64,000 nucleotides of DNA. Source: Promicromonospora sukumoe 327MFSha3.1 (GTDB lineage: Bacteria; Actinomycetota; Actinomycetes; Actinomycetales; Cellulomonadaceae). Below, piece after piece: positions 7,909-15,684 of the stretch. Within the stretch, counting starts at the first letter, position 1. Each line of letters begins with the position of its first letter. The stretch is taken from assembly GCF_000385135.1 (NCBI RefSeq), contig NZ_ARQM01000015.1, forward strand, positions 186,001 through 250,000, in the 5' to 3' direction. The notes beneath the pieces were generated by a model, which searched no databases, was not told the origin of the DNA, and saw nothing but the letters and a program-made list of their open reading frames with translations. The position numbers were made by a program, and so were the translations under genes.

Positions 7909-8792
7909 CCGTCATCGAGCACGGCGATCTCTCGCCCGAGCCCGCGCCCGCCGTCGTCGGGCCGCGGCGCCTGCTGTCCCGGCTGCGCACGCCGCAGGCG
8001 ATCACCGGCGCCGCGATGCTCGCCGTGGTGGTGCTCGCCGGGCTGCTCGCGCCCCTGCTGGCCCCGCACGGGCCCGCGGAGGTGCACTTCGACGCCCCGT
8101 TCCAGCTCCCCGGCACCGTCGGGTACGCGCTCGGCACCGACGACCTGGGCCGCGACATCCTGTCCCGGATGATGTACGGCATCCGCGCCTCGCTCATGGT
8201 GGGCGTCGTGGCGGTGGGCCTCGCCGTCGTCGTCGGCACGCCGCTCGGGCTCGCCGCCGGGTACTACCGGTGGCTGGACGCACCCGTCTCGCGCCTGACC
8301 GACGTGACGCTCGCGTTCCCGTTCCTCATCCTCGCGGTGGGGCTGGCCGCCATCAACGGGCCCAGCCTGTCCGGCGCGGCGATCTCGCTCGGCATCGCGC
8401 AGGTGCCGACCATGGTGCGCGTGGTGCGCGCCGAGACGATGCGCCTCAAGGAGAGCCCGTTCGTGCTCGCCGCGACGGCGATGGACGCGTCGGGCCCGCG
8501 GATCCTCGCGCAGCACATCCTGCCCAACTGCCTCTCGGCGATCATCGTGCAGGCTACGGTCATCATGCCGGCGGCGGTGCTGGGCGAGGCGGTGCTCTCG
8601 TTCCTGGGCCTCGGCATCCAGCCGCCCACGCCGAGCCTGGGCATCATGCTCTCGGACGCGCAGCAGTACCTGGGCCGCGCGCCCACCGCCGCGCTGTTCC
8701 CGGGACTTGCCATCGTGGCGATCTGCCTCGGCTTCAACCTCCTCGGGGACGCCCTGCGCGACGCCCTCGACCCGTCCACCGACCGTAAGTGA
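7905..8792 (+). CDS. ABC importer permease, DppC type
   Basis: 295 residues from ATG 7905, overlapping the previous stop by four bases. After a 40-residue cytosolic lead come LLAPLLAPHGPAEV, the family-typical YALGTDDLGRDILSRMMYGIRASLMVGV, and the coupling loop ESPFVLAATAMDASGPRILAQHILPNCLSAI, which contacts the ATPase. It is the second half of the heterodimeric channel of the family 5 importer. The GGDALRDALDPS-like C-terminus (GDALRDALDPSTD) is also characteristic. Confidence 0.9.
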   Translation: MTVIEHGDLSPEPAPAVVGPRRLLSRLRTPQAITGAAMLAVVVLAGLLAPLLAPHGPAEVHFDAPFQLPGTVGYALGTDDLGRDILSRMMYGIRASLMVGVVAVGLAVVVGTPLGLAAGYYRWLDAPVSRLTDVTLAFPFLILAVGLAAINGPSLSGAAISLGIAQVPTMVRVVRAETMRLKESPFVLAATAMDASGPRILAQHILPNCLSAIIVQATVIMPAAVLGEAVLSFLGLGIQPPTPSLGIMLSDAQQYLGRAPTAALFPGLAIVAICLGFNLLGDALRDALDPSTDRK

Positions 8793-10690
8793 GTGCCATG
8801 ACCTCGACGCCGTTCGTCCGGCCGACCACCCCGCTGACCCGCCCCGACCTGAAGGGCACGTTCGGGATGGTGGGCTCCACCCACTGGATCGCCACCGCGA
8901 GCGCCCAGGCCGTGCTCGAGCGGGGCGGCAACGCGTTCGACGCCGCGGTCGCCGGCGCGTTCGTGCTGCACGTCGTGGAGCCGCACCTGAACGGGCCGGG
9001 CGGCGACATGACCGGCGTCTTCGTGACGGCGGACGAGCCGGCGCACCCGCGCGTGCTGGTGGGCCAGGGGCCCGCGCCCGCGGGCGCGACGATCGAGCAC
9101 TACCGGTCCGAGGGCCTGGACCTGGTGCCCGGCTCGGGCGCGCTGGCGGCGGCGGTGCCGGGCAGCGTGGACGCGTGGCTGCTGCTCCTGCGCGACCACG
9201 GCACCTGGGACCTCGCGGACGTGCTGGCCTACGCCATCGGGTACGCCCGCGACGGGCACCCGCTGCTGGAGCGCGTGGCGGGCACCCTGACGAACGTGGC
9301 CGACCTGTTCCGCGACCACTGGCCCACCTCCGCCGCCCACTGGCTGCCCGACGGCGAGGTGCCCGCCCCCGGCACGGTCGTCACCAACCCGGAGTACGCC
9401 GACCTGCTGGACGCCGTGGTCGCGGCCGGTTCGGGGGCGGCGACGCGGACGGAGGCGATCGACCTCGCCCGCGCCGCCTGGCGCGAGCAGGTGGGCGCGG
9501 CCGTGGAGGCGTTCGTCGCCACGCCGCACCGGCACGCCGACGGCGCCGACCACGCAGGCGTCATGACGGCCGCCGACGTCGCGGCCTTCGCGGCGTCGTA
9601 CGAGGACGCGGCCACGGTGACCTTCCGCGGGTACACGATCGCCAAGACCGGCGCGTGGGGCCAGGGCCCGGCGCTGCTGGCCACCCTGAAGATCCTGGAG
9701 GGTCTGGACGACGCCGCGCTGGACCCGTCCACCGAGCTGGGCGCCCACACGGTCCTGGAGGCGCAGAAGCTCGCGCTCGCCGACCGCGACGTCTGGTACG
9801 GCGACCCGGCCGCCGACGACGTGCCGCTGACGTACCTGCTCAGCGAGGAGTACGCGGCGCTGCGCCGGGCGCTGATCGCGGACACCGCGAGCCACGAGGT
9901 GCGTCCGGGCGAGGTGCCGGGCCGCGCGACGCCGCCGGTGCCGGTGCTGCGCACCGAGTACGCCACGAGCGCGCCGGCCGGGTCGCTGCCGGGCGCGCCC
10001 GGGGGCAGCGCGGCGGCGGGCGTGGGCGAGCCGACGGTCGAGGTCTCGACAAGCTCGACCCGCGGCGCGGAGCCCGACTCCCCCGAGCACACCGGTGCCA
10101 CCCGCGGTGACACGTGCCACATCGACGTCGTGGACCGCTGGGGCAACATGGTCTCGGCCACGCCGTCGGGCGGCTGGCTGCAGTCCTCCCCGACGGTGCC
10201 GGGCCTGGGCTTCTGCCTCGGCACGCGCCTGCAGATGACGTGGCTGGACGAGGCGTCGCCGTCGGCCCTGACCCCCGGACGGCGGCCGCGGACCACGCTC
10301 ACGCCCACCCTCGTGCTGCGCGACGGCGAGCCCGTGATCGCGCTGGGCTCGCCCGGCGGCGACCAGCAGGACCAGTGGCAGCTCCTGTTCCTGCTGCGCG
10401 TGCTCGTGGGCGGGTACACGCCGCAGCAGGCGATCGACGCGCCGGCCCTGCACACGACGTCGTTCCCCGGCTCGTTCTGGCCGCGCACCTGGACACCGGG
10501 CGGCGCCGTCGTGGAGGACCGGCTGGGCGAGGACGTCATCACCGCGCTGGAGGGCCGCGGCCACGTGGTGACCCGGGCCGGCGACTGGGCGCTGGGGCGT
10601 CTGTCCGCCGTGACCCGCGACCCGGCCACAGGCCTGCTGGGCGCGGCCGCCAACCCGAGAGGAGCGCAGGGATATGCCGCAGGACGCTGA
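8789..10690 (+). CDS. Gamma-glutamyltransferase family protein, no signal peptide
   Basis: 633 residues if translated from GTG 8789 (GTGA overlap with the permease); ATG 8798 is an alternative. The N-terminal part contains the GGT large-subunit signature GGNAFDAAVAGAFVLHVVEPHLNGPGGD. The self-cleaving catalytic Thr is Thr442 (numbered from the GTG) in RGDTCHIDVVDRWGNMVSATPSGG, and the small subunit carries GLGFCLGTRLQMTWLD and ALGSPGGDQQDQWQ. Such enzymes hydrolyse or transpeptidate gamma-glutamyl compounds. There is no secretion signal, so it should act in the cytosol on imported substrate, unlike the usual periplasmic GGT. A low-complexity linker (about residues 405-438) just before the cleavage site contains a copy of a dispersed intergenic repeat. 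The 3' end overlaps the ATPase gene by 17 bases. Confidence 0.85.
   Translation: MSAMTSTPFVRPTTPLTRPDLKGTFGMVGSTHWIATASAQAVLERGGNAFDAAVAGAFVLHVVEPHLNGPGGDMTGVFVTADEPAHPRVLVGQGPAPAGATIEHYRSEGLDLVPGSGALAAAVPGSVDAWLLLLRDHGTWDLADVLAYAIGYARDGHPLLERVAGTLTNVADLFRDHWPTSAAHWLPDGEVPAPGTVVTNPEYADLLDAVVAAGSGAATRTEAIDLARAAWREQVGAAVEAFVATPHRHADGADHAGVMTAADVAAFAASYEDAATVTFRGYTIAKTGAWGQGPALLATLKILEGLDDAALDPSTELGAHTVLEAQKLALADRDVWYGDPAADDVPLTYLLSEEYAALRRALIADTASHEVRPGEVPGRATPPVPVLRTEYATSAPAGSLPGAPGGSAAAGVGEPTVEVSTSSTRGAEPDSPEHTGATRGDTCHIDVVDRWGNMVSATPSGGWLQSSPTVPGLGFCLGTRLQMTWLDEASPSALTPGRRPRTTLTPTLVLRDGEPVIALGSPGGDQQDQWQLLFLLRVLVGGYTPQQAIDAPALHTTSFPGSFWPRTWTPGGAVVEDRLGEDVITALEGRGHVVTRAGDWALGRLSAVTRDPATGLLGAAANPRGAQGYAAGR
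10042..10064. repeat. Copy of TCGAGCTTGTCGAGA-family repeat inside the GGT gene
   Basis: The 23 bases match 3716-3738 exactly, i.e. one arm of the terminator palindrome downstream of the GT4 gene. Here they are read in frame as VSTSSTR within the linker preceding catalytic Thr442. Confidence 0.65.
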
Positions 10691-12323
10691 CCGCCCCGCC
10701 CCGCTGCTGCGCGTGCGCGGCCTGGAGGTCGCCTACGGCGACACCCCCGTCGTGCGCGGCGTCGACCTGGACGTGGCGCGTGGGGAGCGCGTGGCGATCG
10801 TGGGCCAGTCCGGCTCGGGCAAGTCGACCGTCGTGGCCGCGCTCCTGCGGCTCCTGCCCGGCGCGGGCCGCATCACGGGCGGCACCGTCGAGCTCGACGG
10901 CGAGGACCTGACCGCCGCGGGCGAGGCGCGGATGCGCGCCGTCCGGGGCGGCCGCATCGGGCTGGTGCCGCAGGACCCGGGCACCAACCTCAACCCGGCC
11001 ATGCGCCTGGGCGACCAGGTAGCCGACGCGCTGCGGGCCCACGGCCTGCGCGGCCCGGCGGTGCGACAGCGCGTGCACGAGCTGCTGGAGGAGGCCGGCG
11101 TGCCCGAGCCGGAGCGGCGGGCCAAGCAGTTCCCGCACGAGTTCTCCGGCGGGATGCGCCAGCGCGTGCTCATCGCGATCGCGCTCGCCCGTGAGCCGGA
11201 GCTGCTGCTCGCCGACGAGCCGACGTCGGCCCTGGACGTGACCGTGCAGCGGCGCATCCTGGACCACCTGGTGGCGCTGGCCGAGTCCCGCGGCACCGCG
11301 ATGATCCTGGTGACGCACGACCTGGGCCTGGCCGCGGACCGCGCCGACCGCGTGATCGTCATGCTCGACGGCGAGGTCGTGGAGCAGGGCACGCCCGAGC
11401 AGGTGCTGCGCGCGCCGCAGCACGAGTACACGCGGCGGCTGGTCGCGGCGGCGCCGGCCGTCGTCGTCGCCCAGGGTGAGGCGGAGGCCCCTTCGGAGCG
11501 GCCGGGCGCGGCAGAGGGGACGGGCGCGGACGCGCCGTCGTCCGCCGACGTCGTCACCGTCCGCGACCTCGTCAAGGAGTACCGGGTGCGCGGGCGCGGC
11601 GGGGTGCTGCGCGCCGTCGACGAGGTGTCCTTCTCCGTGCCGCGCGGCGGCACCACCGCCCTGGTGGGCGAGTCCGGCTCGGGCAAGACGACGGTCTCGC
11701 GGATCCTGCTCGGGCTGGAGGCCCCGACGTCGGGCGAGGCGCTGGTGGACGGCCGCAGCATCTCGGGAGCGGCCCGCGCCGAGCGGCGCGCGCTGCGCCG
11801 CCGGGTGCAGCCGGTGTTCCAGGACCCGTACGCGTCGCTCGACCCGACCCACACCGTGGAACGGGTGGTCGACGAGCCGCTGCGGATCTTCGGCATCGGG
11901 GACCGGGAGTCGCGCCGGGCGCGCGTGGCCGAGCTGCTGGACCAGGTGGCGCTCCCCCGGGACGTCGCCCACCGGCACCCGGGCGCGCTGTCCGGCGGGC
12001 AGCGCCAGCGCGTGGCGATCGCGCGGGCGCTGGCCCCCGGGCCGGAGCTGCTCGTGCTCGACGAGGCGGTCTCGGCGCTCGACGTCCTGGTCCAGGAGCA
12101 GATCCTGGATCTCCTGGCTGACCTGCAGGAACGCCTCGGGGTGTCGTACCTGTTCATCAGCCACGACCTCGCGGTGGTGCGCGGCATAGCGGATAATGTG
12201 GTGGTGCTGCGGCAAGGCCGCGTCGAGGAGCAGGGGTCCGTCGACGACGTGTTCCACTCCCCGCGGGCCGCCTACACCCGAGACCTGCTAGGAGCCATCC
12301 CCGGTGCCGCTTTCGCCCGATGA
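10674..12323 (+). CDS. Fused double ATP-binding subunit of ABC importer (DppD-DppF)
   Basis: 549 residues from ATG 10674, with GAGAGGAG at 10659-10666 as ribosome-binding site. Two complete nucleotide-binding domains occur in tandem. Domain 1 (about residues 10-260) has Walker A GQSGSGKST, signature FSGGMRQRV and Walker B LLLADEPTSALD. Domain 2 (about 285-545) has GESGSGKTT, LSGGQRQRVA and LLVLDEAVSALD. The linker between them is Ala/Glu-rich. Both copies keep their catalytic residues apart from a substitution in the second Walker B region (EAVS instead of EPTS, also common in the family). It powers the family 5 importer. The end overlaps the regulator gene by 20 bases. Confidence 0.9.
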   Translation: MPQDADRPAPLLRVRGLEVAYGDTPVVRGVDLDVARGERVAIVGQSGSGKSTVVAALLRLLPGAGRITGGTVELDGEDLTAAGEARMRAVRGGRIGLVPQDPGTNLNPAMRLGDQVADALRAHGLRGPAVRQRVHELLEEAGVPEPERRAKQFPHEFSGGMRQRVLIAIALAREPELLLADEPTSALDVTVQRRILDHLVALAESRGTAMILVTHDLGLAADRADRVIVMLDGEVVEQGTPEQVLRAPQHEYTRRLVAAAPAVVVAQGEAEAPSERPGAAEGTGADAPSSADVVTVRDLVKEYRVRGRGGVLRAVDEVSFSVPRGGTTALVGESGSGKTTVSRILLGLEAPTSGEALVDGRSISGAARAERRALRRRVQPVFQDPYASLDPTHTVERVVDEPLRIFGIGDRESRRARVAELLDQVALPRDVAHRHPGALSGGQRQRVAIARALAPGPELLVLDEAVSALDVLVQEQILDLLADLQERLGVSYLFISHDLAVVRGIADNVVVLRQGRVEEQGSVDDVFHSPRAAYTRDLLGAIPGAAFAR

Positions 12324-13098
12324 GCCCGTGCTCCCTGCCGTGGTGCGGCCCTCCGTGCAGGACGCGATCCGGCGCGACATCATCGCCGGGGTCCTGACTC
12401 CCGGCGCCCGCGTGACCGAGGCCTCGCTGGCCCAGCGGTACGACGTCTCGCGGGTGCCGGTCCGGGAGGCCCTGCGCGGCCTGGCGAGCGAGGGGTTCAT
12501 CGACTCCCGCCCGCACGTGGGCTCGCGCGTGGCGCCCATCCCGGTGCACGACGCCGACGACCTGTTCGCGGTGCGGGAGGCCCTGGAGGTGGCGACCGCG
12601 CGGAGCGCGGCCCGGCGGGCGGCGGCGCTCTACTCGGGCGACGAGAGCCCCGAGGACTGGTGGCGCATCCGCCGCCAGATCGCCGCGCTGCTCGACGCCG
12701 GGGACGCGCACGTGGCCGAGGGCGACCTGGACCCGCTGGTCGGGATCAACGACCAGATCCACATCGCGATCGCCGAGCTCAGCGGCAGCGCCACCCTGAC
12801 GCAGCTCCTGCGGCAGCTCTCCTGGAAGATCGAGTGGCTGTACGCCGCCGACATGCAGTCGCGCGGCAAGCGGCTCTGGCCGGACCACCGGGTGATCGTG
12901 GGCGCCATCGACGCCGGCGACGGCGAGCGGGCCGCCGCCCTGATGGCCGCGCACGTGCGGGAGTCGCGCATCGGCTACCTGCGGCGCTACGGCGTCACGC
13001 GGCCGAGCTCGGACCCCGAGGTCGCCGCGGCCGTGCGGCGGCAGCCGGGCGGTGCGCAGGACGCCGTCCTGCCCGGCGCCGATACCGTGGGACCGTGA
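12304..13098 (+). CDS. GntR family transcriptional regulator, FCD (FadR) subfamily
   Basis: 264 residues from GTG 12304. The winged helix-turn-helix occupies about residues 12-75: VQDAIRRDIIAGVLTPGARVTEASLAQRYDVSRVPVREALRGLASEGF, the standard GntR signature. It is followed by an all-helical FCD ligand domain (VREALEVATARSAARRA, INDQIHIAIAELSGSATLTQLL, WPDHRVIVGAIDAGDGERAAALMAAHVRES), whose conserved His residues normally bind a metal and a carboxylate effector. It probably senses the imported or processed substrate and controls the operon through the dyad at 5210-5259. The gene lies inside the operon, so it would be autoregulated. Confidence 0.85.
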   Translation: MPLSPDEPVLPAVVRPSVQDAIRRDIIAGVLTPGARVTEASLAQRYDVSRVPVREALRGLASEGFIDSRPHVGSRVAPIPVHDADDLFAVREALEVATARSAARRAAALYSGDESPEDWWRIRRQIAALLDAGDAHVAEGDLDPLVGINDQIHIAIAELSGSATLTQLLRQLSWKIEWLYAADMQSRGKRLWPDHRVIVGAIDAGDGERAAALMAAHVRESRIGYLRRYGVTRPSSDPEVAAAVRRQPGGAQDAVLPGADTVGP

Positions 13099-14180
13099 CG
13101 AGCGACGAGCAGACCAGGGACGAGGCGACCGGGGACGAGGCAACCGGGGGCCAGGCGACCGGCGCAGGGCACGAGGGTTGCGGGTGCGGGTGCGGGACCC
13201 CGGGGCGGGGCGCGTTCGTCCAGCTCGGCTCCCGCCCGGCGGACGCCGCCGCGGCGCCCGCCCCGGGCCGGCACGACGTCGAGCAGGCGAGCGTGCCCGC
13301 GGGCCGGTTCACGATGGGCGACTCGTCGGGCGACCGGAACCCCGCCGACGGCGAGGTCCCGCTGCACGAGGTGGCCCTCGACGCCTTCGAGATCGACGCG
13401 ACCACGGTCACGAACGCCGACTTCGCGCGGTTCGTCGACGCCACCGGCTACCGCACCGAGGCGGAGACGTTCGGCTTCTCCGCCGTCTTCCACCTCGCCG
13501 TCGCGGCGGACCGCGGCGACATCATGGGCCAGGCCGACGGCACCCCGTGGTGGTTCGGCGTGCAGGGTGCCGACTGGGCGCACCCGGGCGGCCCGCGCTC
13601 CGACGTCGACGGCCTCGACGACCACCCCGTGACCCACGTGAGCTGGAACGACGCCGTCGCCTACTGCGCGTGGGCCGGCCGGCGGCTGCCCACGGAGGCC
13701 GAGTGGGAGTACGCGGCGCGCGGCGGCGTCGACGGCGCCAAGTACCCCTGGGGCGACGCCGAGGTCGACGACGGCGGCTGGCGCGCCAACATCTGGCAGG
13801 GTGCCTTCCCGCGCGAGAACACCCTGGACGACGGCTGGCTCACCACCGCGCCGGTGCGGACGTTCGAGCCCAACGGCTACGGCCTGTGGCAGCCGGTCGG
13901 CAACGTCTGGGAGTGGTGCCAGGACTGGTTCGACCCCGGCTGGTACGGGCGCTCCCCCGCGGCGAGCCCGGCGGGTCCCGAGGCCGGCGCCATGCGGATC
14001 CTGCGCGGCGGCAGCTACCTGTGCCACATCTCGTACTGCAACCGCTACCGCAACTCCGCGCGCTCGTCGAACACGCCCGACTCCTCGATGGGCAACGCCG
14101 GGTTCCGCACGGTCGCGCTGGCCGGGGCCGACGGCGGGGCAGTCGCGGCGTCCGACGCCGGACACGGCGCCGCCGCATGA
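13095..14180 (+). CDS. Formylglycine-generating enzyme (sulfatase-modifying factor)
   Basis: 361 residues from GTG 13095 (GTGA overlap with the regulator). After an acidic lead with a Cys-rich segment (EGCGCGCGTPGRG, about residues 31-43) comes the FGE-sulfatase fold: VPAGRFTMGDSSGDRNPADGE, VTHVSWNDAVAYCAWAGRRLPTEAEWEYAARGG and VGNVWEWCQDWFD. The two copper-binding active-site cysteines of true FGEs are present as C310 and C315 in RGGSYLCHISYCNRYRNSAR with the expected five-residue spacing, so it is likely an active FGE rather than an EgtB-like paralogue. FGE converts a Cys in C-x-P-x-R of sulfatases to formylglycine. No sulfatase gene is seen in the window. Cytoplasmic; no signal peptide. 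Confidence 0.85.
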   Translation: MTSDEQTRDEATGDEATGGQATGAGHEGCGCGCGTPGRGAFVQLGSRPADAAAAPAPGRHDVEQASVPAGRFTMGDSSGDRNPADGEVPLHEVALDAFEIDATTVTNADFARFVDATGYRTEAETFGFSAVFHLAVAADRGDIMGQADGTPWWFGVQGADWAHPGGPRSDVDGLDDHPVTHVSWNDAVAYCAWAGRRLPTEAEWEYAARGGVDGAKYPWGDAEVDDGGWRANIWQGAFPRENTLDDGWLTTAPVRTFEPNGYGLWQPVGNVWEWCQDWFDPGWYGRSPAASPAGPEAGAMRILRGGSYLCHISYCNRYRNSARSSNTPDSSMGNAGFRTVALAGADGGAVAASDAGHGAAA

Positions 14181-14536
14181 CCGCCCGGAGATTCCCGCAG
14201 CGCGTCTACCGGGACGGCGAGGAGCCCGACCCCCGGTTCAGCCTCGCCAACGAGCGCACGTTCCTGGCGTGGCTGCGCACGGCGCTCGGGATGTACGCGG
14301 GCGCGTTCGCGCTGGAGGCGCTGTCGCTGCCGGCCGCGACGGGCTGGCGGCTGGCCGCGGCCGGCGTCTTCCTGGTGCTCGGCACGCTGGCCGCCGTGCA
14401 GGCCTGGCTGGGCTGGGCCGCCACCGAGACGGCGCTGCGCCTGGGCCGGCCGCTCCCCGGACTGGCGGTGGGCGGGCTGATCGTGGTCGGCATCGTGGTG
14501 GCCGTCGCGCTGGTCACGATCGGGCTGTTCGTATGA
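14177..14536 (+). CDS. DUF202 small membrane protein
   Basis: 119 residues from ATG 14177 (ATGA overlap with the FGE gene). It contains the DUF202 signature FSLANERTFLAWLRTALGMYAG at about residues 21-42 and three hydrophobic helices (around 38-58, 63-85 and 95-118). YidH-like proteins of this type are common in actinobacteria and have no established biochemical role. The tight coupling to an FGE and to a second DUF202 gene suggests a membrane-protein pair. Confidence 0.75.
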   Translation: MTARRFPQRVYRDGEEPDPRFSLANERTFLAWLRTALGMYAGAFALEALSLPAATGWRLAAAGVFLVLGTLAAVQAWLGWAATETALRLGRPLPGLAVGGLIVVGIVVAVALVTIGLFV

Positions 14537-14877
14537 CCGAGGGGCACGGCGTCTACGACCCGGGCCTGCAGACCGAGCGCACGCTGCTCGCCTGGCGCCG
14601 CACCTGCCTCGCGTTCGGCGTGGCCAGCCTGGTGGGCATGCGGTTCACCGTGGAGACAGCGGGCGTGATCGCGGTCTTCGCGGGCGTCATCGGCGCCGGG
14701 CTCGCCGTCGCCGCGTACGTCGCCGCCGCGCTCGGCTACCGCCGGGCCAACCGCGCGCTGCACGACACGGGCTCCCTCGACCACGGGGCCGCGCCCATCG
14801 CCCTGGCCACGGCGGCGGCCCTGGTCCTCGGCATCGCGTGCGCGGGCTACCTCCTGCTGGGCGCCCTGCGCGCCTGA
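14533..14877 (+). CDS. DUF202 small membrane protein, second copy
   Basis: 114 residues from ATG 14533 with a four-base ATGA overlap. It has the DUF202 motif DPGLQTERTLLAWRRTCLAFGV at about residues 10-31 and three hydrophobic helices. It is clearly divergent from the preceding DUF202 protein, so the pair probably forms a heteromer. Last gene of the operon that begins at 5291. Function unknown. Confidence 0.75.
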   Translation: MTEGHGVYDPGLQTERTLLAWRRTCLAFGVASLVGMRFTVETAGVIAVFAGVIGAGLAVAAYVAAALGYRRANRALHDTGSLDHGAAPIALATAAALVLGIACAGYLLLGALRA

Positions 14878-14893
14878 CCCTCCGGGCCGAGAC

Positions 14894-14955
14894 GGTCGAA
14901 CGTAGGGTTCGTCGGCGCATGAGCGCTCATGCGCCGACTGAGCCTACGTTCGACC
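14894..14955. repeat. 60-bp palindromic repeat, copy A
   Basis: The arms GGTCGAACGTAGG and CCTACGTTCGACC enclose a perfect 28-bp palindrome at 14911-14938 (GTCGGCGCATGAGC and its complement). It follows the last DUF202 gene, where it could also act as a terminator. The same element occurs at 15585-15644 and, in diverged form, at 17211-17267. Confidence 0.7.
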
Positions 14956-14979
14956 AACCGGGCGCGGGGCGAGCTCCGG

Positions 14980-15233
14980 TCAGTACAGCAGGTCGCGGTA
15001 CTGCGGCCGAGCCTTCATGGCGTGGATGATCAGCGTCTCGCCGGAGTCGAAGTCAAGGTCACGATCTCAAGCAGTCGCCCGGCATCGTCGAAGCCGAGCA
15101 AGAGCCAGCGGCGCGGGTCGTCCTAGTCGTCCAGGGGTGCGCGGTACGCGGGCTGCTCGGTGGCGCGCAGGACGCCGGCCTCGGTCAGCCGGTCTCGACG
15201 AAAGTGCTTACGGGCTGATTCATGCAGCTTCAC
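14980..15233 (-). pseudogene. Broken toxin gene of a toxin-antitoxin pair
   Basis: Reading from GTG 15233 (GTGA overlap with the antitoxin stop) gives VKLHESARKHFRRD and continues to an in-frame TAG at 15125-15123. Past this stop the sequence still encodes DDPRRWLLLGFDDAGRLLEIVT. A frameshift near 15055-15065 then moves the rest into another frame, ending SGETLIIHAMKARPQYRDLLY and a stop at 14982-14980. The pattern (D-P-R, L-L-G-x-D-x-A-G-x-L-L-E, I-H-A-M-K-x-R-P-x-Y) is that of small toxins paired with RHH antitoxins (BrnT-like). Two inactivating lesions make it a pseudogene. Family placement is from memory of the motif and moderately sure. Confidence 0.6.
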
Positions 15234-15493
15234 GCGACGTGCGCCCAGGCACGCACCGCCGCGCGGATCGCCTCGGACCTGTTCGCCAGCCCCTCGGCCT
15301 TGGCCTGCCGGTCGAGCGCGGCGAGCGTCGCGGCGTCCAGCCGGGCCGGCACCACCTCGCCCGGCCCGTCACCGGCCGGCGGGCGACCGCGTCGACGCAG
15401 CTTGGACACGTCGTAGCCAGCCTCGGCCTCGTCGGCCCAGGCCTGGATCTGCTCCTCGCTCACCGCCTGCCCGCGGATCTTCCTGTCGCTCAT
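15230..15493 (-). CDS. Ribbon-helix-helix (CopG-like) antitoxin
   Basis: 87 residues from ATG 15493. The N-terminal half (VSEEQIQAWADEAEAGYD) is helical and acidic. The C-terminal half, VVPARLDAATLAALDRQAKAEGLANRSEAIRAAVRAW, is a typical RHH DNA-binding fold with one strand and two helices. It is intact, while the coupled toxin downstream is broken. The promoter lies so close to the start that the mRNA is nearly leaderless, which fits an autoregulated antitoxin. The pair sits between two copies of the 60-bp palindromic repeat. Confidence 0.7.
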   Translation of the reverse strand: MSDRKIRGQAVSEEQIQAWADEAEAGYDVSKLRRRGRPPAGDGPGEVVPARLDAATLAALDRQAKAEGLANRSEAIRAAVRAWAHVA

Positions 15494-15496
15494 CCA

Positions 15497-15527
15497 ATTA
15501 TCGTATACGTAAATGAAAGTCCGTCAA
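15497..15527 (-). promoter_or_regulatory. Antitoxin promoter/operator candidate
   Basis: On the minus strand TTGACG (15527-15522) is a -35-like box, followed by TACGAT (15505-15500, 16-bp spacer) or GATAAT (15502-15497, 19-bp spacer) as -10 boxes. The ATG at 15493 is only a few bases further. The palindrome CGTATACG (15502-15509) overlaps the -10 and is a candidate autorepression site. The stretch is strikingly AT-rich for this window. Confidence 0.5.
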
Positions 15528-15584
15528 TGATGTGGGGCATCAGCTCAGACCGAGCTCGTCGGCCGCCGCCTGACGCTCGGCGCC

Positions 15585-15644
15585 GTCGAACGTAGGGTTC
15601 GTCGGCGCATGAGCGCTCATGCGCCGGCGGAGCCTACGTTCGAC
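15585..15644. repeat. 60-bp palindromic repeat, copy B
   Basis: The arms GTCGAACGTAGG and CCTACGTTCGAC and the left half of the core are the same as in copy A at 14894-14955. The right half of the core differs by a few bases (GCGCCGGCGG instead of GCGCCGACTG). Copies A and B bracket the antitoxin and broken toxin. Confidence 0.7.
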
Positions 15645-15684
15645 GATCAGGCTGCGTGGCGATCCGCCGCCGAGCGGGCGCGCG

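Noticed and set aside
13095-14180. EgtB-type (ergothioneine) enzyme instead of FGE
   Set aside because: No DinB-like iron-binding N-terminal domain, and the two FGE-specific cysteines are present with correct spacing.
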